Assembly (NCBI GenBank): GCA_965200145.1
Contig: CBDATG010000002.1
Span: 62,001-126,000, forward strand
Source of the DNA: CBDATG01 sp965200145
Lineage (GTDB): Bacteria; Chloroflexota; Dehalococcoidia; Lucifugimonadales; Lucifugimonadaceae
Reading direction: 5' to 3'
DNA: 64,000 bases
Part shown: in pieces, positions 34,452 through 42,526 of the stretch
Position numbering within the stretch: the stretch's first letter is position 1
How the letters are laid out: every line of letters begins with the position of its first letter
Notes under the pieces: generated by a model
Databases searched by the model: none
Seen by the model: only the letters and a program-made list of their open reading frames with translations
Told to the model about the DNA's origin: nothing
Translations under genes and position numbers: made by a program

Positions 34452-35531
34452 ATGAACGATTCGCAGGACACAGACAAGCGGGAGAACATACCGGCCGACA
34501 ATGCCGCAACTTCGTTGGAATTGCAGAACGTTTCGCAGGTGTTCAGCTCGGGCCCGTTCTGGAACCGAAGCGAAAACGTAGCTGTTAACGATGTCTCGTT
34601 CAAGCTAACGTCCGACCCTTCGCTCATCACCGCCGTGGCGGGAGAATCTGGGAGTGGCAAGACGACGCTCGGCCGGATAATGCTCGGTTTCCAACGACCC
34701 ACCCTCGGGTCGGTGGTGTACAGAGACAAGGATGTTGCGCGCATGAGTATGTCAGAGCGCAAGCAGTTCCGCCGTGAGGTGCAAGCAATCTTCCAAGACC
34801 CTTACTCAGTGTTTAATCCGTTCTACAAGGTAGACCACATATTCGCGATGGCGATCAAGCGATTCAAGCTGGCGAGTTCGTCTGACGAATCTCGTCAGCT
34901 AATCGAGGAGGCAATCTCCGCTGTCGGACTGCGCCCTGCCGAGACGCTCGGTCGCTATCCGCATCAGCTCAGCGGTGGGCAACGTCAGCGCGTGATGGTC
35001 GCGCGGTCGTTGCTCCTGAAGCCCAAGGTGATAATCGCAGATGAGCCAGTGTCGATGGTTGATGCCTCACTCAGGGCGACGATTCTCGAGACGCTAAGAT
35101 CGTTGAACCACGAGTTGGGAATTGCGATACTTTACATAACGCACGACTTGACCACAGCGTATCAGGTCGCCGACAACATCCTGATCATGTATCTCGGGCA
35201 TGTCGTGGAAGCGGGTGAGGTGGAGAAGGTAATCAATGATCCGAGGCATCCGTACACCCAGCTGTTGGTGCAGTCGATACCTATGCCGGACCCGAATCGA
35301 CGGTGGGCTGACACCCGATCGAGGGGCGAGTCGCCCTTCGCTGGAGAATCAATACGCGCGGGGATGTGCCCATTCGTGAATAGATGTCCTGATGCCATGA
35401 TTGAGTGCACGGACTCGTTGCCAGACACGTACCATGTCGATCGACATCGCATCAGCAGGTGTTTCCTGCATCGAGACTCCGGGCCGACAGAGCACCGAGA
35501 GATTTCTGGGTATTTTCGGCTTAGAAACTGA
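34452..35531 (+). CDS. dppF: DppF/OppF-like ABC ATPase
   Basis: 359 residues; Walker A GESGSGKTTL, LSGGQRQRVMVARS signature, IIADEPVSMVDAS Walker B, ITHDLTTAYQ, plus C-terminal Cys-rich CPFVNRCPDAMIEC. Intact homologue of the frameshifted gene at 24828-25885 and useful as its reference. Starts immediately after the dppD stop, so translation is coupled. Confidence 0.95.
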   Translation: MNDSQDTDKRENIPADNAATSLELQNVSQVFSSGPFWNRSENVAVNDVSFKLTSDPSLITAVAGESGSGKTTLGRIMLGFQRPTLGSVVYRDKDVARMSMSERKQFRREVQAIFQDPYSVFNPFYKVDHIFAMAIKRFKLASSSDESRQLIEEAISAVGLRPAETLGRYPHQLSGGQRQRVMVARSLLLKPKVIIADEPVSMVDASLRATILETLRSLNHELGIAILYITHDLTTAYQVADNILIMYLGHVVEAGEVEKVINDPRHPYTQLLVQSIPMPDPNRRWADTRSRGESPFAGESIRAGMCPFVNRCPDAMIECTDSLPDTYHVDRHRISRCFLHRDSGPTEHREISGYFRLRN

Positions 35532-35544
35532 TAATCGTTACGCG

Positions 35545-35573
35545 TTCAATCAATTCGCGTGGTATGTTTTAAT
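35545..35573 (+). promoter_or_regulatory. Candidate internal promoter before the second SBP gene
   Basis: TTCAAT (35545-35550) and TTTAAT (35568-35573) with a 17-nt spacer, ~55 nt before ATG 35629; the -10 is close to consensus, the -35 is weak. A separate start here could raise SBP levels. Confidence 0.35.
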
Positions 35574-35628
35574 CACTGTGTAACCGCTGGAAATCGCGGT
35601 CGGCCAATTTCGCAGGAGTCAAGCGACA

Positions 35629-37599
35629 ATGAAACACAAGCATTTTAGATACGTGCTGCCCGGGCTACTTGCTCTAGTAGCGACGACGGCGTTCGCAATG
35701 GCGTGCACTACGACCGAGACGGTCGAGGTCACTCGCGTCGTTCGCGAAGAGGTGCCTGTAGAGGTAACCCGCGTAATCGAGGAGCAAGTCGAGGTAACGC
35801 GCGTCATCGAAGAAGAAGTTGAAGTTACCCGTGTGATTGAGCGCGAGAGGGTTGTTGAAGCGACTATTGTGGTTGAAGCCACTCGTGTCGTTGAGGTGAC
35901 TCCAACGCCAGTGCCGCTTGGATACGCTGATATCCCGCGAAACCGAACGCTCATCATGGCCGGACTCGGCGGCGAGCATTTCGGCGGCTTCACAGACATC
36001 GAGAACTTCAACCCGCACTCCAGCGGACTCTCTCGCTCTGGGATGTACCAAGCCGCAACCGAAGGGCTGTTCTACTTCAACATGCTTAACGGCGAGCTCA
36101 TTCCATGGCTCGCGACGGGGTTTGAGTACGACGATGGCTACACCGGCGTGACGGTAAAGATACGCGACAATGTCGAGTGGTCCGATGGCATGCCGTTCAC
36201 GGCAGAAGACGTCGCCTTCACCATCAACATGCTTGCAAACAACGACAAGCTGGAACGATCGGGTGATGTGGGCCGATGGACGAAAGAGGCCCGCGCAGTT
36301 GACGACCTGACTCTGTACGTTGAGTTCACTGAGCCGGCACCGCGATACATGTGGGACATCTTGATATTCCGAGCCGATATCGGCATCCCCATGACGCCGA
36401 AGCACATCTTCGAGACAGTTGATGATCCGTCTACGTTCACGTTCTACGACCCCGCGAAGGGCTGGCCAGTGGCAACCGGACCATACCGCTTGGTATCTAC
36501 GAATATCGAACGGAAGATTTGGGACCGCCGCGATGACTGGTGGGCAGCGAAGGCCGGCTTCGCCGAGCTGCCCAGGGTAGAGCGCTTGATCTTCCTGCCG
36601 GGAATGAACGAGATAACAATGGCCAACCTCTTGATCACCAATGAGATCGACATGGCATTCTCGCTGACCGTTCCGAACTACAAGTCGGTTAAGTCGCAGA
36701 ACGACAACATGACGACACACTGGTACAGCGAGCCTCCGTACGGCTATGAGGACTGGTGGCCGATGGGCCTCGGACTGAACACCAAGCGTCCGCCGTTCGA
36801 CAACAAGAACGTGCGCTGGGCGATCTCGTACTCCATCAACCGCGACGAAGTGATCGAGTTCGGATTCGGTGGAGGCACAATCAAGACGCAGCTACCTTGG
36901 CCTTTCTACGCGCCGATGCAGAAGTATCACGACGAAGTGGAAGACATCCTAGCGGTGCGCGACACGAACGAGTACAACCCTGCGAAGGCGGCTGAGCTCA
37001 TGGAAGGCGAGGGCTACACTCGGGACTCCGAGGGTTTCTGGGTTAAAGACGGTGAGCGTATCAAGATACACATCGTTACATTCCCGCAACACCCTTCAGG
37101 CACGCCTGCGATCGCACCGGTCACGCAGAACCTGCGACGCAACGGGTTTGACGCAACGTTCTCAACCCCGACAGACTTCATCACGCAGATCTTCGAGGGA
37201 TATGCCGACGGCTTCATCTGGGGACACGGCAGCATGAGAGACCCGGTTCCGGTGCTCTACGGCTACCGTTGCGAACTCGTAACAGACACGGACATCGGGT
37301 TCATCGCATATCCCGGCTTCTACCGCTGGTGCAACGAAGACTTCGACGCACTAGTGGACCAGATGCAGAAGCTGCCGGTTGACGACCCGGGTGTGCTGCC
37401 ACTGTACCGCCAGGCGATGGAGATCTACATCGACGAATTGCCAGACATCCCGTTGGTCGGCACGATCATTACGTTGCCGATGAACACGACGTACTGGCGC
37501 GAAGACTCGTGGCCGCACCACGACAACCAGTACATCCACGAAGGCTTCTGGCACAGAACGGGCCTGCAGATCTTCCTGAACCTCGAGCCGACGCAGTAG
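35629..37599 (+). CDS. Second peptide/nickel-type solute-binding lipoprotein
   Basis: 656-residue SBP_bac_5-type lipoprotein; lipobox AMAC with Cys26. A repetitive linker of VEVTRVIEE-type units (V-E-V-T-R-V repeated about five times with acid-rich variation), then VTPTPVPL and the mature domain (IRDNVEWSDGMPFTAEDVAF, DPAKGWPVATGPYRLV, NVRWAISYSINRDEVIEF). A Cys pair (CELVTDT..., WCNED) may form a disulfide. Last gene of the rightward operon, 97 nt after dppF, with AGGAG upstream of ATG 35629. Two SBPs per system suggest two ligand specificities for the same permease or sequential capture. Confidence 0.95.
   Translation: MKHKHFRYVLPGLLALVATTAFAMACTTTETVEVTRVVREEVPVEVTRVIEEQVEVTRVIEEEVEVTRVIERERVVEATIVVEATRVVEVTPTPVPLGYADIPRNRTLIMAGLGGEHFGGFTDIENFNPHSSGLSRSGMYQAATEGLFYFNMLNGELIPWLATGFEYDDGYTGVTVKIRDNVEWSDGMPFTAEDVAFTINMLANNDKLERSGDVGRWTKEARAVDDLTLYVEFTEPAPRYMWDILIFRADIGIPMTPKHIFETVDDPSTFTFYDPAKGWPVATGPYRLVSTNIERKIWDRRDDWWAAKAGFAELPRVERLIFLPGMNEITMANLLITNEIDMAFSLTVPNYKSVKSQNDNMTTHWYSEPPYGYEDWWPMGLGLNTKRPPFDNKNVRWAISYSINRDEVIEFGFGGGTIKTQLPWPFYAPMQKYHDEVEDILAVRDTNEYNPAKAAELMEGEGYTRDSEGFWVKDGERIKIHIVTFPQHPSGTPAIAPVTQNLRRNGFDATFSTPTDFITQIFEGYADGFIWGHGSMRDPVPVLYGYRCELVTDTDIGFIAYPGFYRWCNEDFDALVDQMQKLPVDDPGVLPLYRQAMEIYIDELPDIPLVGTIITLPMNTTYWREDSWPHHDNQYIHEGFWHRTGLQIFLNLEPTQ
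35716..35905 (+). repeat. Coding repeat V-E-V-T-R-V in SBP linker
   Basis: Roughly five degenerate tandem units of about 11 codons each, V-E-V-T-R-V-I-E-E or similar, between the lipid anchor and the binding domain. Purines dominate the sense strand, so codon changes preserve charge pattern. Confidence 0.75.
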
Positions 37600-37655
37600 A
37601 GAGTTCAGGAAGCATCGTGGGTTTGGCGTAAGGGCTGACCCGCGATGAACAGTAA

Positions 37656-37689
37656 AACGCCCCTCGCGGCCACGGCCGCGAGGGGCGTT
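37656..37689. terminator. 15-bp hairpin between converging genes
   Basis: AACGCCCCTCGCGGC (37656-37670), loop CACG, GCCGCGAGGGGCGTT (37675-37689): a perfect 15-bp stem. On the minus strand it is followed by TTTTAC, on the plus strand by no T run, so it fits best as terminator for the - strand ClpP-fold gene, and can also serve the + strand SBP transcript. Confidence 0.75.
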
Positions 37690-37748
37690 CAGAGTTCCCG
37701 AATGTGGTGCCGCGATATCAGACAGTAGGGTCGCGTCGTGCACAACTC

Positions 37749-38702
37749 CTACCGGTTTGGATCTTGGATGTCCTGCCCGACGATGGCTGGCGCGGGCATG
37801 ATAGCGGCAGCTTGCATCGACTTTATGAATGCGGTGCCTTTGTGGTTTTCGATAAGCTTTATCGCAGGTGTGGTGTCAAAGGTCAACATGCACGCGTGAT
37901 GGAGCGACAACACAGCGTCTTGCAACTGCTGATCTTTCTCAAGGTGATCGATCTTTAGTCCCAGTTTTTCGCACCAAGATGCTGAAAGGTGGCGGCTGTG
38001 CGATTTCGTGAGCGCGTGGTCGCCCAACGCTTCCACGATTGACGCAACCTTGGGGTCTGCCTCGGAACGTGGTTCGTCTCCGAACATGCCAGAAGCCAAC
38101 CACTCACGAGCGATTTCATTAGCCCAGTCTATCGCCTTACGGCATTCACCGATGAACGCGGGCGGGTACCTGGCGATGATGGGTTGCCACACTGGTACGG
38201 AATTCGGGTTCTCGATAATTTCAGACCTCGCGGTCTCGAACTCTTCAACAACACCATGTGCGGGGATCCCTTCAAGTTGCGGGTCGATTGGACCTAGACT
38301 AGACTGCTTTCCCATAACGATTTCCCTTGACGCGCAAGCGATCATCGTACCTGCCGACATCGCCAATTGAGGAATGACCGCCCGGATGTCGTTTCCAAAC
38401 GTTGATCGGAGGTAGTCGACTAGGGATTCGGTGGCGGCGACCTCTCCACCAGGCGTGTGAAGCACCAAATCGAGACCGCGATCGCGGTCATCCAACTCAT
38501 GAATGACGGTCATGAAGCCGTTTTTGTCCTCGTCCGAGATCGAGAGATCCGGGACATTGCGCTTCTGCAACCATCCTGAATAGTACAGGATCACATTGCG
38601 CCCGGTAACCTGGTGTAGCTCGCTTGCGTGACGCCTCCTGATGGAGTCTTGGACACCGACGAACTGTCGCATCTCCTCGAGCAACTGGTTCCAGTTAGGC
38701 AC
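37749..38702 (-). CDS. ClpP-fold serine proteinase (SDH/SppA-like)
   Basis: 317 residues, similar to the serine dehydrogenase proteinase (PF01972-type) group of ClpP/crotonase-like proteases. The core LDLVLHTPGGEVAATESLVDYL matches the G-G oxyanion strand and AMSAGTMIACAS holds the probable nucleophile Ser (second S of M-S-A-G). GKQSSLGPIDPQ follows as expected, with GPIDP. No signal peptide or membrane segment, so unlike SppA it is probably cytosolic; the helix VVEEFETARSEI continues. Start ATG 38702 overlaps the upstream small gene by 8 nt. Confidence 0.85.
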   Translation of the reverse strand: MPNWNQLLEEMRQFVGVQDSIRRRHASELHQVTGRNVILYYSGWLQKRNVPDLSISDEDKNGFMTVIHELDDRDRGLDLVLHTPGGEVAATESLVDYLRSTFGNDIRAVIPQLAMSAGTMIACASREIVMGKQSSLGPIDPQLEGIPAHGVVEEFETARSEIIENPNSVPVWQPIIARYPPAFIGECRKAIDWANEIAREWLASGMFGDEPRSEADPKVASIVEALGDHALTKSHSRHLSASWCEKLGLKIDHLEKDQQLQDAVLSLHHACMLTFDTTPAIKLIENHKGTAFIKSMQAAAIMPAPAIVGQDIQDPNR

Positions 38703-38895
38703 GCCGGATCTCCGGATAGGGCACTGAGTTGTTTCTAGTGGTTATCGGCCCCGTGGGTTCTGCCTGCCACTTAAAGCAAGGTTCGGTATTGGCGAAGTCT
38801 CTGAAGACCTGCCGTTCCTGCTCAGTCATGAGTCCGAGATCGCGGTAAGTTTGTCGGATGTCCTCGGGAAGGTTTGCTAGTCCTTGGTCGGTCAT
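38695..38895 (-). CDS. Small conserved-looking protein upstream of protease
   Basis: 66 residues, acidic, no recognised domain. ATG 38895 with AGGAGG upstream (a strong Shine-Dalgarno) and overlap with the protease start mark it as a true gene coupled to the protease. The sequence is helix-rich (NLPEDIRQTYRDLGLMTEQERQVFRDF) followed by an unstructured C-terminus. It could be an inhibitor, adaptor or cofactor of the proteinase; this is only from position. Confidence 0.7.
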   Translation of the reverse strand: MTDQGLANLPEDIRQTYRDLGLMTEQERQVFRDFANTEPCFKWQAEPTGPITTRNNSVPYPEIRRA

Positions 38896-39040
38896 GGTCG
38901 CATCCTCCTGCCGGCTATCAATCGTTGCGATTAAGCATACTTCATATGGACTCAATGCCGTGAGGCTGAGTCAAGTGCCAGCACCTGTTTGGTTTGATTT
39001 GTAACGATGATTTAGTTCAATTCTATCGCATGACAGGGAG

Positions 39041-39054
39041 CGTCAAGATTGACG
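39041..39054. promoter_or_regulatory. Palindrome CGTCAA-GA-TTGACG upstream of sulfatase
   Basis: Perfect 6-bp inverted arms with a 2-nt centre in the 323-bp gap (38896-39218) between the small gene and sulfatase. The gap has AT-rich parts but no clear consensus promoter; TTGGAT (39141) and TAGAAT (39160) are too close (13 nt). Nothing else is seen in it. Confidence 0.3.
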
Positions 39055-39218
39055 TGCACCCATTCTTCGGCGCGTTGTACCCAACCTCGCAGAGAAGGAC
39101 AGGTGTCAATTAATCTGCTCCATGTTGTGCCTAGCGGCTGTTGGATCGCACCTACTGGGTAGAATGATGCGCGAGAAGCAGCGTAATACAGCTAATCCAA
39201 TCGGAGGTCAGCACTCCC

Positions 39219-40733
39219 ATGCCGAACCAACATCCCAACTTGCTCTTCATCTTCAGCGATCAGCAACGTGCTGACACTATGGCGGCATACGGGAACGACT
39301 GGGTTGACACTCCGGCGATGAATCGGTTGGCCGCTAGCGGTACAGTCGTTGAGAACTGTTATGTGTCGTCTCCCATATGCACGCCGTCGCGCTCTACGAT
39401 CTTGACTGGGACCTGGCCACACACGAACGGCGCGTATAAGAACAACGTTCCCTTGCCGAAGGAGGTTGACTCGCTGGTTGATTTCCTGCCATCGAGCTAC
39501 CACAAGGCGTATTTCGGGAAATGGCATTTGGGAGAAGAGACCGAGTGCCGTCGCGGGTTTGACGAATGGCATCCCATTGAGGACACCTACGGAGTATGGT
39601 CCAAGACAGGTGGCGACGGTCCGGAGTACAGCCCATATCACAAGTACCTGGTGTCGCAAGGATATGATCCAGACGGCGAGGCAGGAAGTCGCCCTGTCTT
39701 CACGCGGCCGTTCGCCCACGCTCTACCGGAGGAACACACCAAGGCATCGTACCTCGGTCGCGAGGTTTCAGAGTTCATGCGACGGAACCGCGATAACCCA
39801 TTTGCCTGTTATGTGAACTTCCTCGAGCCGCACTTCCCATATACGGGTCCACTCAACGACTACTATGAACCCGACTCGTTACCAGATTCCCCGATCTTCC
39901 TGAAGGACCCGCCCGAGGACGCGTCCATGATGGCGCAGCTGATGGCGAGGTTGTACAAGACGGGCGATGACCCGATGGCTCCGAATGCTGCCAAGGAGCT
40001 ACGCGGAGAGACGACCTCGCCACCGGGTCGGGAAGCGGACGACTTGCGTCAGATACGCGCGCGATATTTCGGGCTGGTGACTTTGCTGGACCGAGCGCTC
40101 GGCATGATCATGGACACATTGGACGAGTTGGGATTGTCGGAAAACACGATAGTTGTGTTCACCAGCGAGCATGGCGACCAGCTCGGCGACCACGGCATCC
40201 TGCACAAGATGGTGATGTACGAGGACACCGTGCGCGTCCCGATGCTGGTGCGTGTTCCCGGCGTCAGCCCGCGACGTGTTGCAGGGCGTTACTCACACAT
40301 CGACACAGTGCCGACGCTACTCGATCTGATGGGTTTTGATGCCCCTTCCCATCTGCAAGGACTAAGTCGCGCTTCCGCGATCGCCGGCTCCGATGACCTA
40401 TCGGGCGTGGATGCTTTCGTCGCGTGGCACGGACGCGGGTTGGATGGATTGAGTCTGCCGATGTCCCCTCTTGAGCTTCAACGCGACATCCCCCATCGTG
40501 TCATCATCACATCAGATGGATGGAAGCTGAACCTAGCGGTCGGCGACTACTGCGAGCTCTACAACCTCAACGACGACCCATATGAGGAGACGAACCTGTT
40601 CTATACCGGCAAGCATGGTGAGCGGGTAGTTGAGTTAGCACGTAAGATTCGCGCTTGGCAGGATGCGAACGGCGACCGCGTACCGTTGCCGGATGTCTTC
40701 CCTGGGGTTGGGTACGTGTCCGGAATGAGGTAG
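39219..40733 (+). CDS. Sulfatase (type I, C-x-P-S-R)
   Basis: 504 residues; hydrolyses sulfate esters after conversion of the active Cys to formylglycine. The maturation motif is CTPSR at 54-58 in SSPICTPSRSTILTG, preceded by the metal loop FSDQQ (D14/Q15). KWHLGEE, TSEHGDQLGDHG (~325) and DTVRVPMLVRVPG are other arylsulfatase marks. No signal peptide, so it appears cytosolic or exported by another route. GGAGGT is 10 nt before ATG 39219. Formylglycine enzyme is not in this window. Stand-alone gene. Confidence 0.93.
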   Translation: MPNQHPNLLFIFSDQQRADTMAAYGNDWVDTPAMNRLAASGTVVENCYVSSPICTPSRSTILTGTWPHTNGAYKNNVPLPKEVDSLVDFLPSSYHKAYFGKWHLGEETECRRGFDEWHPIEDTYGVWSKTGGDGPEYSPYHKYLVSQGYDPDGEAGSRPVFTRPFAHALPEEHTKASYLGREVSEFMRRNRDNPFACYVNFLEPHFPYTGPLNDYYEPDSLPDSPIFLKDPPEDASMMAQLMARLYKTGDDPMAPNAAKELRGETTSPPGREADDLRQIRARYFGLVTLLDRALGMIMDTLDELGLSENTIVVFTSEHGDQLGDHGILHKMVMYEDTVRVPMLVRVPGVSPRRVAGRYSHIDTVPTLLDLMGFDAPSHLQGLSRASAIAGSDDLSGVDAFVAWHGRGLDGLSLPMSPLELQRDIPHRVIITSDGWKLNLAVGDYCELYNLNDDPYEETNLFYTGKHGERVVELARKIRAWQDANGDRVPLPDVFPGVGYVSGMR

Positions 40734-40784
40734 GCTCCCAACGCTACGTGGTGCGAATAGCAGGCCATGCGACACGCAAGAGCG

Positions 40785-40813
40785 TTGACGAATGACCTCT
40801 TTGTTGATATGAT
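40785..40813 (+). promoter_or_regulatory. Near-consensus sigma-A promoter for an orphan RNA
   Basis: TTGACG (40785-40790), 17-nt spacer, TATGAT (40808-40813). Both hexamers are 5/6 matches. Expected start near 40820. No + strand gene follows until 43244, apart from a weak 65-codon frame at 40968. Confidence 0.75.
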
Positions 40814-40819
40814 TTAGGG

Positions 40820-40967
40820 ACCGATCGCGACCTTCAAGTCTCATGTAGCAGTGGTCGGGACAGACATGCTGGCACAGACGTTTCCGCCATTGGCCTAGTG
40901 CGGTGAGTGCCAGCCCGCCGGTTGCTAACCCGGCAGGCGGCCCCGAAAGCCGCTTCTGCCCCGACCA
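40820..40967 (+). ncRNA. Candidate structured RNA of unknown family
   Basis: Compact multi-branch structure. P1: TGGTCGGG(A)CAGA (40852-40864) with TCTG(C)CCCGACCA (40955-40967), 12 pairs plus one mismatch. P2: GCTGGCAC (40868-40875) with GTGCCAGC (40907-40914), enclosing CCGC/GCGG. P4: GCCGG (40917-40921)/CCGGC (40930-40934). P5: GCGGC (40937-40941)/GCCGC (40949-40953), loop CCCGAAA. The layout is tRNA-like (four arms, 3' end CCA) but no T-loop consensus, so it is not a tRNA; no T-box, SRP or RNase P motif is seen. No T-run terminator follows. The 400-bp gap 40734-41133 contains nothing else convincing. Confidence 0.55.
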
Positions 40968-41133
40968 ATGCCAGATTCTAAAGGCGAACGCGGGCTACCA
41001 ATTGTGATGTGTCAGTCGTCAAAGGTGTGTCAGCACTCTTTAGGGTTCGCGATGTTGGCACATCAGTTGTCGCTTCGACCATCGTCCCAGACACAGCCCG
41101 ATTTCGCAGATTTATCTGACAGCGCGGCGCATG

Positions 41134-41778
41134 CTACTGGTTCGCGAAATGGAATCTCCAGGTAGCAGTCACGTAGCCGCCAAGTTCATCGGTTTCAGGG
41201 TCGAGTTCAGGATCCAAATTGTGGATGTACCACGCCGCGAAGACCGCGACGTATTCATCCGGACGCATGACCTTTGGGAGCGCATCAACCGTCACGGAGT
41301 CGCTCCCGACCGAGATGGAATCCTCGCCCTCCGAACCATTCATGTGACGGAACTCATACTCTGGTTCCTCCTCTTCGTTGCCGGTCGCAGGGTCTATGGG
41401 AACTCCAGTCGTTGAGTCGACGGCGGTAAAGAGGTATGCCTCAACCCAGAACGGCTGTGACGCAGTTGGGAATTCGAAAACAGTGCGCCCGCGTCGGTGC
41501 ACCGGGTCCGGCCAGACATTGAGCGCAGAATCCTCAAGACTGAGGCTGGCATCGGGATCGATGTAATCCCAATCTGCAAAGACTAGCCTGCCCTCGATGT
41601 CAGGCGTGCCATGGCCTGTAGCGAGCGCGACGGAGGGCGGTGCATCCGGTACGCGCGGGAGTTTGGCAATCTCCTCCGCGCTGGCATAAGTCACTTTTAC
41701 CCATTGACCGCCGGTATCGCTATCGTCTTCAGTATGCATGATTGTCGAATCGAAAGCTGTTTCTGCACCCGCTGACAC
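41134..41778 (-). CDS. Paralogue 1 of a tandem HFAN-ending protein pair
   Basis: 214 residues from GTG 41778; no signal peptide is visible and a TAG lies in frame upstream, so it is either cytosolic or has lost its N-terminus. The core shares with the next gene: I-x-G-(K/R)-L-(V/L), W-P near residue 90, QP-(F/Y)-W-x-x-x-LF-A-(V/I)-D, G-x-P-(V/I)-DP-x-TG, D-ALP, PDEYV-x-VF-x-AW, and the C-terminal A-x-W-x-FHFAN. Acidic, soluble, no recognised domain. About 35 percent identity by eye with paralogue 2. The overlap of conserved motifs shows local duplication. Confidence 0.7.
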   Translation of the reverse strand: MSAGAETAFDSTIMHTEDDSDTGGQWVKVTYASAEEIAKLPRVPDAPPSVALATGHGTPDIEGRLVFADWDYIDPDASLSLEDSALNVWPDPVHRRGRTVFEFPTASQPFWVEAYLFTAVDSTTGVPIDPATGNEEEEPEYEFRHMNGSEGEDSISVGSDSVTVDALPKVMRPDEYVAVFAAWYIHNLDPELDPETDELGGYVTATWRFHFANQ

Positions 41779-41825
41779 CAGATTCTAGATCGCGAAGCGA
41801 GTCTCCACCGGAGCTGCTACGCTGG

Positions 41826-42482
41826 CTACTCGTTTGCGAAGTGGAACATCCAGGACGCGAATACCCGTCGGCCCGTCACCGAAGGGTCCGCTTCTAGCTC
41901 TTCCTGCGTGAATGGCACCGTCCAAGCGACGAACACTGTTACGTACTCATCGGGTAATGGGCGCGCAGGAAGCGCGTCGAACGAGATCACCCCGTTTTGC
42001 ACTTCGGGGCACCGCCTGTCGCCGTCAACTCCCTGACATTCGAACTCGTAAACAGGTAACTCCGTCGGTTGACCGGTTTGCGGATCGACTGGCATACCAC
42101 TTTCTGCATCTATAGCCGCGAAGAGGTTCACTTGAATCCAATAGGGCTGGACGGTACTAATGATGTGAAACACGGAGTGATCGTGCCGGTTCTGGGCACT
42201 GGGCCACTGGAATCGGTCGCCTGGGCGTATGTCGATGCCGTGTGTCAATTCCCCCCAGTCCACCACGAGCAGTTTGCCGCTGATGGGGTCCGAGTCGCCT
42301 CCGCGAGGTAGGACGAGCTCTGGGGGTCCAGCTGCTAGCACAGCACGTGGGTCGGTCGACTGATCTCCCACTCTAGGAGAATTGCTACTTTCTACATGGT
42401 CCATGGTGCAACCGAAACTTTCGGCGACTACGCATGCCAGTGCGACTGCGATGACAATCGACGGCCGCACTGACATTCTCAC
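41826..42482 (-). CDS. Paralogue 2, secreted protein ending in HFAN
   Basis: 218 residues; begins with a hydrophobic signal (VIAVALACVVAESFGC, Cys25) that may be a lipoprotein signal or a signal-peptidase I signal. The mature part is acidic. Shares the W-P, QPYW, DP-x-TG, PDEYV and FHFAN motifs with paralogue 1 (47 nt downstream). ATG 42482 lies 45 nt from the decayed third gene, so the three form one directional cluster. Function unknown; the conserved cysteines CQGVDGDRRC may form a disulfide, supporting export. Confidence 0.75.
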   Translation of the reverse strand: MRMSVRPSIVIAVALACVVAESFGCTMDHVESSNSPRVGDQSTDPRAVLAAGPPELVLPRGGDSDPISGKLLVVDWGELTHGIDIRPGDRFQWPSAQNRHDHSVFHIISTVQPYWIQVNLFAAIDAESGMPVDPQTGQPTELPVYEFECQGVDGDRRCPEVQNGVISFDALPARPLPDEYVTVFVAWTVPFTQEELEADPSVTGRRVFASWMFHFANE

Positions 42483-42526
42483 GCTTACCGATCGAATAAT
42501 CGTGACCTCCCGTCATTTCAACGACG

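Noticed and set aside
35674..36720. 348-codon antisense frame opposite the second SBP gene
   Set aside because: Length stems from the codon-biased repeat and GC-rich third positions; no motifs, no start signal, and the sense gene is certain.
40852..40967. tRNA (Ser or Sec) call for the four-arm structure
   Set aside because: It ends in CCA but lacks the T-loop TTCGAAT/TTCAAAT, the D-loop GG and a canonical anticodon loop; P1 is too long. Kept as an unknown RNA.
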